This document shows positions 47,615-58,629 of a stretch of DNA of 64,000 nucleotides, piece by piece. The position numbers and the translations under genes are program-made. Each line of letters begins with the position of its first letter. The stretch's first letter is position 1. The stretch is from Centroberyx gerrardi (taxonomy: Eukaryota; Chordata; Actinopteri; Beryciformes; Berycidae): NCBI RefSeq assembly GCF_048128805.1, contig NC_136004.1, forward strand, positions 18,474,185-18,538,184. The letters are read 5' to 3'. The notes beneath the pieces are model-generated. The model did not search any database. It worked only from the letters and a program-made list of their open reading frames with translations, and was not told the DNA's origin.

Positions 47615-48888
47615 GTGCATATCAGGGTTTGACCGATATGGGTTTTTGAAGGCCAATACCAATATCTTTAAATCTGACCATGTCATGCCAAAAACTGACA
47701 AATATTCATGGTTTTCTCCAGAATTCTGTATTTAGACCATCATGTAACACTTAAACTCTCTTAAGCTCATTTAAACTGAAACTCACACTAATGAAATTCT
47801 TTCAGCTTTCTCCCCTCCAACAGGTTCATGAAATATATAACATAAAAAGTAAACTTGTTGGTGGTATTGTTATCAACTCAAATGTGGTCAGCCTTGTGGC
47901 CATGGCTCCATTGAGTTTCTAAGCTGATCTGGCACAGGCAGCTGTTTACACTCAAAAATCAGTTTTCTTTTAGGCGAGAAAAAAAACTTCAACTTCCACT
48001 GTTTTTAGCCTCTGTTACTCTGCTTCAGTAATATTTACAGTAATTCTGACACTTGGAGAAAAAACTCTCAAAGCTTACCTTTCAGAAAAGACCATGATTA
48101 TGCCTGTAGTCAAAGGGGTTTCAAGAACAGTAACCATTTTATTTTGGGGAATGTCATTTTCGGTTTGAGAAGGTTGGAGTAAATTGCCGCCAATTTCTCC
48201 ACCTTTGCATTCGTGAGACAGTTGTGTACCTTGGTGTTGGTGTTCCCAAAGAGAGACCAGTTGTGCTCAGATGCTGCTGATGGGATCTGAGTAGCAGCAG
48301 CAATGGCGGACAGTCCCTTCCACCAGAATGATGCTGTGATGTGGGTGGAAGAATCCTATATGGCATCCTCCCTTCCACATGCATCCTTCGTTGTGAATTT
48401 GGCCAAACTTCCTAGAACCTTCCCCTCATGAAAATGAAGGTGGCATGTCAAGGCTGTTATTATGCTATAGGCTGGGTTTGCTTCTTCACTAGAGAGGCTG
48501 AGTGTCTTCCCAGCACACTTGTGGGTCTGGCATGTAGGCAGCTGCATGAATTGGTTGGATACAAAAGCCAAGGCGTTTCTGAATGAAATCAATAACTGCC
48601 TTCTCCTCTGCTTTGAGCAGTAGTGATGATGGCAGTGCGGCACTGATCTTATCCTGCAAATCAGTGAAAAGCCTCAAGACCTCAGACAAGAATGCCTCAT
48701 TCCCCTCAATACAAAATGCTACTGGGGAGAGAAATGTCAGGCTGCTCAGCATTTGTTGGACAGGCCTACCCTGGTATCAAGTGAGAATTTAGACAGTTGT
48801 AGAGAAGCACATTTGACTTGGGCCCAATATGTGTTTTTTTTTATCGGTATATGTTGATATACTGTATCTGTCCAACCGTAGTGCATAT
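47615..48888 (-). mobile_element. hAT transposon with 8-bp TSD and transposase remnant
   Basis: The element spans 47623-48880 (1,258 bp) between perfect GTGCATAT duplications at 47615-47622 and 48881-48888. Termini CAGGGTTTGACCGATA and (reversed) TACGGTTGGACAGATA are imperfect inverted repeats. The minus strand contains fragments of a hAT transposase C-terminus (see 48160-48752). The N-terminal zinc finger and catalytic region are missing, so it is an internally deleted copy. Another diverged relative is at 30262-30535. Confidence 0.85.
48160..48752 (-). pseudogene. hAT transposase C-terminal fragment
   Basis: The minus-strand frame from 48752 encodes EAFLSEVLRLFTDLQDKISA and then EKAVIDFIQKRLGFC with HAAAYM, similar to the segment before the dimerisation domain in hAT transposases. 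Further on, in a different frame at about 48340-48170, it reads ASFWWKGLSAIAA, SAASEHNWSLFGN and NAKVEKLAAIYSN, the hallmark of the hAT C-terminal dimerisation domain. Frame changes and lost 5' sequence show it is inactive. Confidence 0.8.
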
Positions 48889-50659
48889 TGTCCTTGGTGC
48901 ATAAAATTAGGATTTGTTAGTTCAGAGGTCGACCTGATGTCACACTAAGTACGCACTAACAGCATTGAGCTGGCTAGTTTTTCTACTGGAATGCTGATTG
49001 TTGCCCTCAAGCAGTTTTGAAATGGATATATTGTTTTTTTAAATAGGAAAATACGCACAAGGCTAGATGTTCATTACAGAATTTGTTGTGGGCTTGTACT
49101 ACCATGCTTCTTTGAGTGACCAAAATGTTTAAAACAATTGTTATTGCTTTTGAGTAACTGAAAATGACTTTGCTCCCATCAGAATGTAATAGCCTACAAG
49201 GCAACATGCCTCTTTTCCTCTGTTTCCTCGTCCTATCTAACCACTATACAATGATTGTGGTAACAAAGTTTACAGGTTTCAGTAATGTAGTTTTAATAAT
49301 GTTTCTTCTAGAGTTTTTGGTTACAGCAGGATGGGGGTGATTTCAGTGCTGGAACCAGGGTTTGCTTCCAGCACTATTTCCAGTATCAGTTTCAGGACCT
49401 TTTGTCCCGGCTGGCTCTTACTTTGAAGCAATATGATCAAATGATGCATTTTCAGTCTTTACATAGGCCCATATCTAGCAGACGAAGCAATTCCAGTATA
49501 GTGGAGGGGCACTGCTGCTGAATAAATATTATATATATAAATAAAATAAGGAAGCAATAGTCCACTTAGCGTAGTTTCATCTTAGGTGAGGGTGTGTGAG
49601 AAATATCCCCATTGAAGTATAGACAGAAATAAGCTGCAAAAGGAATAGTATGTAAATTAAGGCCTAGTTTAATGCTAATTAATGCAGTCATGCAGTGATT
49701 ACAGCCTGTTGTGATTGTAATTGTACTAACTATGAAGGACCTGTAATGTCAGAATTATATACTTTTCACAGCAAGTTAGCTGTAAGCATGAAACATTTAT
49801 AGACTTGTCATGTGCAGGCCTCACTGGGGGGACAGATGAGAATAAGCTGATGGGGGAAATGATAGCAGGAGTGCATATGAAACAAAAAGATAAAGTTTAC
49901 TGGTGTACACCAAGATACAATGAATTGCTAACTTGCAATGACATTCCCCAGACACAATAAATAACAACAACAATACATAACACACACAACAGTGTAAACT
50001 CGGCAATATATAAAAATGAATTATGAATTAAAATTAAATCTGTGAAGACATCAAAGTGGTGTTACCCTCAAGAGCTCATTTGAAACTTTCAGATCAGTGC
50101 ATGTGATGGATGTGAGGAAGAGTCAAAGCCTCTTTGGACTGTTGAGTTTGATGCCCAGCACTAAGGCTTCCTGAGGAGTTACTGAGTGCTTACAATGAGG
50201 ATCAATATAAGGCTACCATGGAGATGCTCAAAGGAGTGATTGTTTTTATTGGCTTGTGGGCATTGAGATTCAAGGCCCTGCTGAGTCATAATGATATACA
50301 GTGACGTGCAAAATCTAACCGTAACATACGTGATGTAGTGGGAGAGGATTGCTGTAATGTATTCCCTGTGCTGTTGCATTTCTGTAGCTCAGATTCTATA
50401 TAGGCTATAGCTCTGCACTGGCTCTGTATGAACAACAAACAACACTTCTGACAGTTCTGGTTTTGACAGTCTGAAAACACTATAAGAAGCAGCATGTTAA
50501 AAGTTTGTCAGTTAGGCTGCTTCTCTCATCAATCTGTATAATCTTGGTCTCAGTGATGTCTGTCAAACTCTAGCAGAGGAATGGGCAACTGGGTAGGACT
50601 GAATATAGTATATGTCAATGCTAGGGTTTGAAACATGTCCACTACCTATTCCTTACCTA

Positions 50660-51241
50660 TTAAAGGATAAGGCTGGTGTTTTTTAATGCATTTCTTACCG
50701 TCAACAAATCCTATGAAAATGACAAAATCAGCAATGAATTTGTTTTGCTAACAAGTCTCGTCCATGTAGCCGATGCCCAATAAAGCCATGTCTCAGTAGC
50801 CATAGAACTCCATTGTATTAAAAAAATGATTAAAAACACGTCACAGAGCCATGCCGTTGCTCTGGGCAGCATATTTCATCATCGCGATGCACCGGGCCAG
50901 CCGACTTCTTCCTCAAACAACTTAATAAGCCGACCATAAACAAAAAAGTAGTTCCGTAGCACCGAAAATAGTCCCTGGCGTAATGAAGAATTTGTTCCCA
51001 TTTGAATTTGATTTGGTAATAACTACAATAGCCTGACTTTTCGTGGTAACAGTTAGCGATTTTTAAAACAGAAACTATGTCTTTGTGAGCTGTATTTAAA
51101 GGTTTTTAGCTTACAATTGGAGCCAATGACAATTGGAGCCAAGTAACAGGAGTAGAGCAAATGCATTGTTGATTTTGTTATTTTCATAGGATTTGTTGAC
51201 AATAAGAAATGTATTTTAAAAACACCAGCCGTATCCTTTAA
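50660..51241. mobile_element. TTAA-flanked MITE with about 85-bp terminal inverted repeats
   Basis: The element lies at 50664-51237 between TTAA at 50660-50663 and TTAA at 51238-51241. The left terminus begins AGGATAAGGCTGGTGTTTTT and the right terminus, reversed, AGGATACGGCTGGTGTTTTT. The match continues for about 85 bases with roughly ten mismatches, including a shared GTCAACAAATCCTATGAAAA. TTAA duplication is the signature of piggyBac-type transposition, though the terminus is not a typical CCC/CAC one. No open frame. A short internal tandem duplication (ACAATTGGAGCCAA twice) lies at about 51113-51143. Confidence 0.85.
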
Positions 51242-51294
51242 GTTTAAATTCCTACATTCAAATAAGGCTATGCAACCCTCAAAACCTCATTCTT

Positions 51295-51486
51295 GGGGGT
51301 GCCCTGTGGCTCAACTGGTAGAGTGCATAGCCGCATATAAGGCTAAGCCCTAATCACAGCGGCACGGGTTTGAATCCGGCCTGTGCCCTTTGCTGCATGT
51401 CATCCCCTCTCTCTGCCTTGTCTTTCCTGTCTCTCTCCATTGTGATTGTCCAATAAAGCAGAAATGCCCCCCCAAAATTTTTTAAA
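51295..51486 (+). mobile_element. tRNA-derived SINE
   Basis: Box A-like TGGCTCAACTGGTAGAG at 51307-51323 and box B-like GGTTTGAATCC at 51367-51377 form an internal Pol III promoter with tRNA-like spacing. The body GCCCTTTGCTGCATGTCATC with CTCTCTCTGCC and a CAATAAAG-containing tail is typical of a common spiny-rayed-fish SINE. It begins about 55 bp after the TTAA MITE. Confidence 0.8.
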
Positions 51487-53554
51487 AACTCATTCTCAAC
51501 TCTCACAATATGTCATATAAGACATTACCACATTTCAAGTGGACATTTCTGCAATTAATCCTCCATACCCCACAACTGCAATAAATAAAATGGTGCCTGC
51601 AGAAATTAACTGGCAGTTAAATTACCCTGCCCATGATCAACTACTGCTTGCTGCACCTTGCTCTTCAAGAGCCAAGGCTCGACGTTGCCATCTCTCACTG
51701 ACTGATGGTTGTTCAATGCTGGTTGTTCAGTTCATGTCTGCATTTAACATTGTCTTGGTTACTTCCACATTTTCCCTCATGTTTTTGCTTCATAAATTAA
51801 TGCTGATAAAAACTGGCTCATGCTAGGCTTGATTTATTTTTCATTATCGGCCCCAATACCTACTGGCACTGGAAATACAGAGTTTCATCTCTGTGTGGCA
51901 CACGTAAATTGAAACAGTAGTTCCTGGGGTGATGGTGTAGTGGGTTTCCCTTTCATGTACATTTTAAATACAAAGCACATCATCAGAGTTTGCTTAATGA
52001 TTTCAAGTCACATGATATTTCTGTGCAAGACTGCAGTTAGATATTTGGCTGTAAGCAAATGGTTGGCGGTTTGTGTGTAGGCTAATTCTTTGTTGTGGCT
52101 CTGTATAGTGGTGGAGAATTTTTTAAGACTTCCTCCTTAGTAAGATTGCCACATCAGTGCCATCAGTTTTTGAGACACTAAGATCTGGACTGGAGCAACA
52201 AGTGCATGGGACATTAGTAACATGAGCGACTATGAGCTGTGGGTGCCATGGCTACTGCTCCGTGGACCGTGTCTTGGCAGGATGCCGTAACCATGAGGAG
52301 TTTAAATGATTGTATTAGGCACTCCATGGTCGCCTCATTATGCTACCAATGGAGTGGAAAATGGCTGCTCCGCCAACCGCTGGCCCTGACCCCTAGGCTC
52401 GTGCCGCATCGTTCAGCCCAAGAGTCTCATTTCTTTCAGTGATTTTAGTACAGGAGCGTCATTTCACCAACACCCAAGGTACTGAAAAGTGATAGTAAAT
52501 AAAATAATTGTGCAACCAAAACCACAAAACTTGATTACATTAGAATGTAGAAAATGTGAGAGAATTTTGAAATGTTGATTGCTTTGGTTGCTCTGTCTTA
52601 TATCACAATAACTTGGCTACTTTAGGTTTTGAGTATCCCAGGTCGGCCTGGAGGCAGCAGCCCTCACCTGGAACTCACTACCTCCTGTTGCACCTCATTT
52701 CCCACAAGGAAGAAGGGACATAACTTCATTTATCATTTCTCATAGTACTAATTAACCTAATTGTTTATATGTGTTATTGATCAAATCTATCTACTTATAT
52801 GTGCGTGCTGTGTTGTGAATTTTATTCTGATCAACTATAAACTATATTTTTTTCCTAAGAGACATGAACCAATTGACATTTAGATCTCATTTGCGACGGG
52901 AGAGTAAAAATATTATGTGACAGTATTCCAGTGCTACTAGACAGCAGAGTTTGACAATAAGGAATAATCCCTGACACACCTACCACAGCACCACTTGACC
53001 ACATCTAATAACATGCTGGGAGTCAGCCAGCCACCTGACTGGCTAGTTAGTTAGGCACTAATTATTAGTATTTACTTATGAGACAAATTTGAAATTCATG
53101 CATATATGGAGCAGTGACCTCTACCGACGTGCAGATTTGTCTTTGTGCTGTATTTGCTGTGACCATAGAATAAGTGATAAGTGGTAAGATAAGTGATAAG
53201 CAGCATGGTTAAAAGTAAGAAGATTTATCTGTAGGTGGTGAGTTAGTAGCTGATAAATTGGTTTATCAGATGATTTGTATAGATGGTAAATTAATAAAGT
53301 GTAACAGCATCATGCAAAAGAGGACAAATTATTTAATCAGGAATTGATAGCTGTGACATGTATAATGTAGGCTAATGAAATGTAGCCAAAGTAATTAAGG
53401 CTTATATAATTATAAATAAATTAGAACATTTTTAAAATTTTATATTATTGGATAAAAATAGGTCAAATTAGATTTGCATCTGTGCTTTATAGCATGGCCT
53501 GGTCATGTGATGTACTGTTTGATTGTATTGCAATCTGAACAGTCCACTAGTGAC

Positions 53555-53638
53555 GACTAGCCTATCGTTTGATATAAACCGTTACCGTCCCAAATTTTTT
53601 AAATATCGTGACATAAAATTCAGGCCATATCACCCACC
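53555..53638 (-). mobile_element. Terminal fragment of a hAT-type MITE
   Basis: On the minus strand it reads GGGTGATATGGCCTGAATTT, then ATCACGATATTT-like words (here GTCACGATATTTAAAAAATT) and GGGACGGTAACGG. This resembles the terminus of a dispersed fish family starting GGGCGATATGGCC. Only one end is recognisable. Confidence 0.5.
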
Positions 53639-54686
53639 AATACTGTTTAACTTATGGAAGAGTCTTTAATTGCTGTGCACAGATTCAATTTTTTTCTTCT
53701 TTCAGAAATGGTTCAGAATTTGTCTTGGTCTCATTTCACTTGTCCTATTTACCAGTCTCTTGCTCAAGGCTCTGTTTTGACACCTAAGGAGGCACAGACT
53801 CTTGAGGATGTTTTTGTCCCTCTTGCATCCTTTTCCCCCATGAGTCTGTATGCTGTGTCACTGCTCAGGGCTCACTCTTTTCCTGTTTCCACAGGCCTGA
53901 CAAATGTCTCTCTCCACTCATCAGCTGTGGGCAGCCACCTCCTCCCTATTGCTTTTACACCCACATGACATTTGTTAAGATGTTATGATTGTCACTTATC
54001 GTTCTCTCTGTCCTCCCTTTTTTCCATCCCTCTTTTTTCTCTCTTTTGAGCTGGCTTTTAAGATCAAGACTCCAGAGGGAGAAGGAGCAAATCTCTTCTG
54101 TTCTCAGACGCAGTAAATGATTCGTGGCTGTGATCAATATTTTTTTCAAATGGAAGCTCCAGCATAGAATCACATGGCCTTATTATCATTTTTTTTCTTC
54201 TGTGTTAAAACATTAATGTCTGTCGGCGATTTACGCAGAAGCATGACAACAGGCTTACATTGCTGAATAACTTCAGCTAACACTTGAACTGGAACTAGGA
54301 TGTAATCCCTTTTTTAGATAACATTTAAAACAGAAATGCACACTTGCAACTTAATAACTAGGTGACTCTTTCACCAGTCACTGTGCTGTTATGCCTGATT
54401 GGTTTTGAATAGATCACCGTTGGATGTTGCCAAATGGCTTCAAAGTTCAAAAAGACTCCTTGGTGAGTATAGAAAGTAGGAACACACAAATGATTGACCA
54501 TGTGGATCTACCTCAACAGTGAACTTGAATTTCTGGTGTGAGCCCTGCTATGTGTAATAGGAACAGGCATGGTTAATACATTTTTCAAAAATAACGTTAA
54601 ACTTTCTCTGCCATTTGCATGGTGAAAGCACATCTGTACAGCAGTTGTGAGTTTTCTGCGCTCCTGTGTGCTTCCTCATTTCTAAA

Positions 54687-55160
54687 AGCAACTGATTATG
54701 TAATAACGTTGGATATTATAACATCTTGTCAAAATGTAAAAAAAACAACACTAAATGGTGTAAAAACATAATAAAATCTGTCAATGTGATTAATTTCCAG
54801 ATAAGGTATTATTATTATAGCCTAGATTTTATATTATTATATATAGATATAACATTAATTGGCCATTATTACTTCCTAAAGGGTGTAACATATTTTTGAC
54901 TGATGTAATAATAATAATATTGACTAATGATGTAGTATCTTATATTTTTAGTCAATATTGTTATTACATCATCAAAAATAGTTGCACGCTTCATGATGTA
55001 ATAATCACCGGTTAATGTGTCAGTGTGATACGATTACATAATCTGGCAATTTTTTACATTAACAAGATTTTATCACATTTTCAACGCATTTAGAGGGACA
55101 TTTTTATTACATTTTGACAAGTTACTCCATTACCTGACAGTTATTACATTATCAGTTGCT
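54687..55160. mobile_element. AT-rich MITE-like element, copy 2
   Basis: The left end AGCAACTGATTATGTAATAA and the right end, reversed, AGCAACTGATAATGTAATAA are 20-base inverted repeats with one mismatch. The interior is AT-rich, with an inverted segment around 54890-54980 (TTGACT...ATTATTACATCATC and its counterpart). Same termini as 3940-4286, so a dispersed family. No open frame and no clear target duplication. Confidence 0.75.
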
Positions 55161-55162
55161 AC

Positions 55163-55415
55163 AAGGCAGGCAGGGTGGCAAGGTGGCATAATGATCAGGG
55201 ACACTGCCCCTCAACTGGAAAAACCCACATTCATGTCCCCGTCACAGAGGCATCCGCCCTGCCGAAGTGCATGTCCTTTAGCAAGACACTGAATCCCTAC
55301 TAGCTGCAGGGGCGCTGTTGTTTAGCTGAGCCTGTGCTTTGACCTTCCTGTGGAGGGTGGGAAATGAAAAGACAAATTTCTCATTTTTTGGGACCAATAG
55401 AGTGTCAAAAAAAAT
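55163..55415 (+). mobile_element. SINE (V/L2-tail type), diverged
   Basis: The head GGCAGGGTGGCAAGGTGGCA is followed by a tRNA-like region and a body TTTAGCAAGACACTGAATCC with CTAGCTGCAGGGGCGCTG. The 3' end has GACAAATTTCTCATTTTTTG with GGGACCAATAGAGTGTC, similar to the tails of fish SINEs that borrow an L2-type LINE tail. It starts right at the edge of the MITE at 54687-55160. Confidence 0.65.
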
Positions 55416-55796
55416 AAATGAAAGTAGGAACTGATATTCTGCTACCAACTCTTGGTTTGTAAGCTGCATTGTGATTTAAAGTAGGGGCAGCCTGTACTCT
55501 GAGTAGGCCTGTCCTATCTGTAATTCTTAAACAAGTCATTGACACTCAAAGCTAATACCAGTGTTGAGAGGAGGGTCTAATGCCTACTTTTGAAACTGTG
55601 TGAATTATTTGACAAAAAAGTCATCCTGTTTTTCAGGTAGAGTTATTTGTAGCTCGCTCTTGTCTTGGGATGGAAAAGAGGATACAATGAATCCACTCAT
55701 TGATCATTGATCTCATTACCTTGGAATTCTGAATGTTCCATATGACATTTTTAAAATTGGTTAATCATACAATATAGCTCAACAAACAGTAATTAC

Positions 55797-55977
55797 TGTT
55801 GTGTTGGACAGACCACGTAACACATCATGTCAAGTTGAATGCTCAAAGGTAGAATGAGCCCCGATTTATTCTTCACCTCCCAAGCTCCCCTGCATACATG
55901 AACTGCAGTGCCCCCTAGTGGAGCACCTAACATACAGGTACATAGACTGTGTAATAGACTGAGAAGCTATTACTACA
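55797..55977 (-). repeat. 3' LTR of the gypsy element
   Basis: 181 bp, TG...CA bounded, apparently identical to 58449-58629. In element orientation it contains an AATAAA signal (plus 55870-55865). This copy lies downstream of the integrase and directly after the polypurine tract. Confidence 0.95.
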
Positions 55978-55997
55978 TCTCCCATCTCCCTTTCTTT
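55978..55997 (-). other. Polypurine tract
   Basis: On the minus strand the 20 bases before the 3' LTR are almost all purines (AAAGAAAGGGAGATGGGAGA, one T). This is the expected primer for plus-strand DNA synthesis. Confidence 0.85.
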
Positions 55998-56182
55998 GAA
56001 ACAACTGAACTCTTTCATAACATGTTTGTTTTTGTGTTTTCTTTTTCTTTTTCTTTTTTTTCTTTTTGCAAACAACCTATATTCCAACAATGGTGACGGA
56101 ACCTATACAGGTCAGGGTGGACTACCTGAGCCTGTGGCTGAGGGTCTACGGGATTATTCTGCCCACGAGAGACCCTTCAGTG

Positions 56183-57694
56183 TTAGGTACTGTTAATGTG
56201 GAAGTCCATTAAGTATGGTGGGGGGCGGCGCACCCTCTCAGGGTACCGACGTGGAGAAGTTGGAGGCGACGCTGCCCTCGAGGGAGCAGCTTCCAGCTGT
56301 CCTGGTGGGTCTAGCTGTCCAGGTGGGTCTGGGATGGCAGGATCTGTTAGGTCCTCGTTGTCTGGCTGAGTGAGTGTGAGGTCTCTGCGATTACGCCTTA
56401 CTGTGCGGCCTTGCACTCGCACATAGTAGGACTGAGGTGTGTGTGCCCACTGATGCACGGTCCCTTTTTGTTTAGAGTCACGCACCCAGACAGTGTCCCC
56501 TGGGTTTAGGGCTAGGAAGGGTTTGGCTTTGTGGCGAGCATCGAAGTGAGCCTTCTGCTTCCGCTTGGCCTGTTGGTCTACCTTCGAGAATGCAGCTAGG
56601 TCAGGCCAGGCTGGTGTGAGGAGCGATGGATGAGTTGGCACCGTCGTGCGGAGTCGTCTTCCTTGGAGAAGCTCTGCTGGGCAGTAGCCACTGGCAAGGG
56701 GCGTGGAGCGGTAGGCAAGTAGTGCCAGGTAAGGGTCAGGTGATTTCCTGAGGAGTTGTTTGGCTGTACCTACGGCGCGTTCTGCTGCGCCATTGCTCTG
56801 GGGGTACAGGGGGCTGGAGGTCACGTGTGTGAAGCCCCAGGCCTTTGCAAACAGTCGGAAGGTGTCGGAGGAGAACTGGGGTCCATTGTCTGTTATTACC
56901 TGCAGGGGGACACCCTGGCGGGCAAACCAGGACTTGATGCGCTCAACAACTGCTTGTGAAGTCGTTGACAGTAGTTTGGCGATCTCAATAAACCTTGAGA
57001 AATAATCAAACATGACAAGGTACATGGAGTTATCCAGTTGGAAGAGATCCGCCCCAACTTTCTGCCATGGGCCATTGGGGGTCTCCCCAGGGAGGAGAGG
57101 CTCTGGAGGTTGCAGTCTGTATTGGGAGCAACTCTGGCATTTTTCAACAGTCTCTTGTAGCTACCTACTAAGTCCTGGCCACCAAACAGAACACCTGGCT
57201 CTTTCCCTGCATTTTGTGATGCCTTGGTGGCCAGTGTGGAGTTTGTCCAAGATGTCGTTTTGCATCGACGCAGGGATGACTAGCCTAGTTCCTTTAAGTA
57301 GTAGGCCCTGGGCTACTGTGAGGTCTCCAGAGATGGCCCAGTATGTCTTAAGGGCGTTGTCTCGCTTAATGTCCTCCGGCCATCCTTCAAGACAGTATTG
57401 CACCACCTGTCTTAACAGCTCATCTGCCTGTTGTGCTTGTCTCAGTTCTGTGAGGCGCCCCTCTGTGATGGGCAGTGAAGTGAGTACGGAGTTTATGTGC
57501 CCTTCAACCTGCTGCTCTTCTGCGTTATCCTCGGGTGTGCGAGAGGGAGTAACTGCCACCCTGGAGAGCACGTCTGCAGTGGCCAGACTTTTACCCGGGA
57601 CGTGTGCGATAGAAAAGTTTATCAGGGTCGGGCCTGACTCCGCTGCCGTCAATGATCTTTCCAAGGAACTTGACCTCGCTCTTTTAGAACTCAC
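56183..57694 (-). pseudogene. Integrase (with RNase H tail), broken by an in-frame stop
   Basis: The frame from 57694 carries the end of an RNase H-like region (HVPGKSLATADVLSR) and the integrase H-H part of the HHCC zinc finger (LHTGHQGITKCRERA). It stops at TAG 57163-57161. The same frame then resumes with the C-x2-C pair and the core: GADLF and TDNGPQF supply the two catalytic Asp and NGAAERA the Glu of the D,D-35-E triad. It ends in a basic, Pro-rich tail with RRNRRDL, at TGA/TAA 56185-56183. The family match is to K02A2.6-like Ty3/gypsy polyproteins of fish. One nonsense codon is the only break in the integrase part; upstream RNase H is lost to deletion. Confidence 0.9.
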
Positions 57695-58139
57695 ACTTTG
57701 CGTTCAGGGTGAGACCCACTTGATGCAGCCTGTCCAGGACAGCCATGAACCATGCATCGTGCTGTTCCTGGGTTGCAGCAAATACGAGGATGTCATCCAT
57801 CTGGCATACGACACCCTCCAGACCCTCCAGGAGCTGGGACATGCGCTGCTGGAAGTGTTCTGTAGCCGAAGAGATCCCAAAGGGCAATCTCCGGAAGCAA
57901 AAGCGCCCAAAGGGGGTGATAAAGGTAGTCAGGAGCATTGACTCAGGAGAGAGAGGAATCTGCCAGAAGCCTGATTTTGCATCAAGCTTTGTGAAGATCT
58001 TGGTGTCCTTCAGCTGGCCGAGTGTGTATTCAACACATGGCAGGATGTGGAGTTCGCGGCAGACATTTTCATTCAGGTTGGTGAGATCAACGCAGATCCT
58101 CACTTTTTCTGTTCCATTGGGGACCACCACCATTCCGGC
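57600..58139 (-). pseudogene. Reverse transcriptase fragment (gypsy)
   Basis: The frame at 58133-57684 shows RT fingers/palm motifs in order: RICVDLTNLNENV, KLDAKSGFWQIPL (first catalytic Asp), TPFGRFCFRRLPFGI and CQMDDILVF (the x-x-DD catalytic pair). A TAA at 57686-57684 interrupts the frame soon after the palm, and the same frame continues as RT-like sequence for about 24 codons to near 57610. There it runs into the RNase H tail in another frame, the scar of an internal deletion. The N-terminal part of RT, protease and gag are missing. Confidence 0.85.
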
Positions 58140-58430
58140 ACACCAATCAGTGGTCTGAGACTAACAACCAACCTGCTTGTGGTGGATCCGTAGACATGCC
58201 GAAACTAACTGAGTGGCAGGTATATAAGGAAAGTAAACTACTGGTTCCTCGTCTTGTAACCGCACCTACAATACGTTAAACTAGTGCATCTATGGCAGCT
58301 TTAGCATATTTTCGTCTATGCTAATAAATGTCTTGCCTGTTACTGGCTACTCACTCGCCTGTTGCGTGGTTAGTTGGTGTTACCATCTCGTAAGTTCACT
58401 TTCTTTGTGGATCTGCTTTTAGTTTAAATT
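58140..58430 (-). other. Residual leader/gag-region sequence of the gypsy element
   Basis: Between the primer-binding-like site and the truncated RT there are only about 290 bases without a recognisable gag or protease frame. Thus a deletion of several kb relative to a full gypsy element is inferred. Confidence 0.6.
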
Positions 58431-58448
58431 AAGCCACTTCTGATACCA
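58431..58448 (-). other. Primer-binding-like site
   Basis: Directly after the 5' LTR on the minus strand the sequence is TGGTATCAGAAGTGGCTT. TGG complements the tRNA CCA end, and TGGTATCAGA resembles Met-tRNA-type binding sites. The exact primer tRNA cannot be named without a tRNA list. Confidence 0.7.
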
Positions 58449-58629
58449 TGTTGTGTTGGACAGACCACGTAACACATCATGTCAAGTTGAATGCTCAAAG
58501 GTAGAATGAGCCCCGATTTATTCTTCACCTCCCAAGCTCCCCTGCATACATGAACTGCAGTGCCCCCTAGTGGAGCACCTAACATACAGGTACATAGACT
58601 GTGTAATAGACTGAGAAGCTATTACTACA
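58449..58629 (-). repeat. 5' LTR of the gypsy element
   Basis: 181 bp, no difference seen from 55797-55977. It is followed on the outside by the ATTAC duplication at 58630-58634. Confidence 0.95.

Noticed and set aside
51300..51380. tRNA gene suggested by box A/box B
   Set aside because: Arms do not form a full cloverleaf and the following body and tail match a SINE, so it is a SINE head.
53654..53968. 104-codon frame preceded by a pyrimidine tract and CAG, possible arl15 exon
   Set aside because: It contains no G-domain motif and I recognise no relative. The splice-like context is expected often in T-rich intron sequence.
57012..57941. 309-codon plus-strand open frame
   Set aside because: It lies antisense to the gypsy integrase and RT remnants; composition follows the opposite coding strand and no family resemblance is visible.
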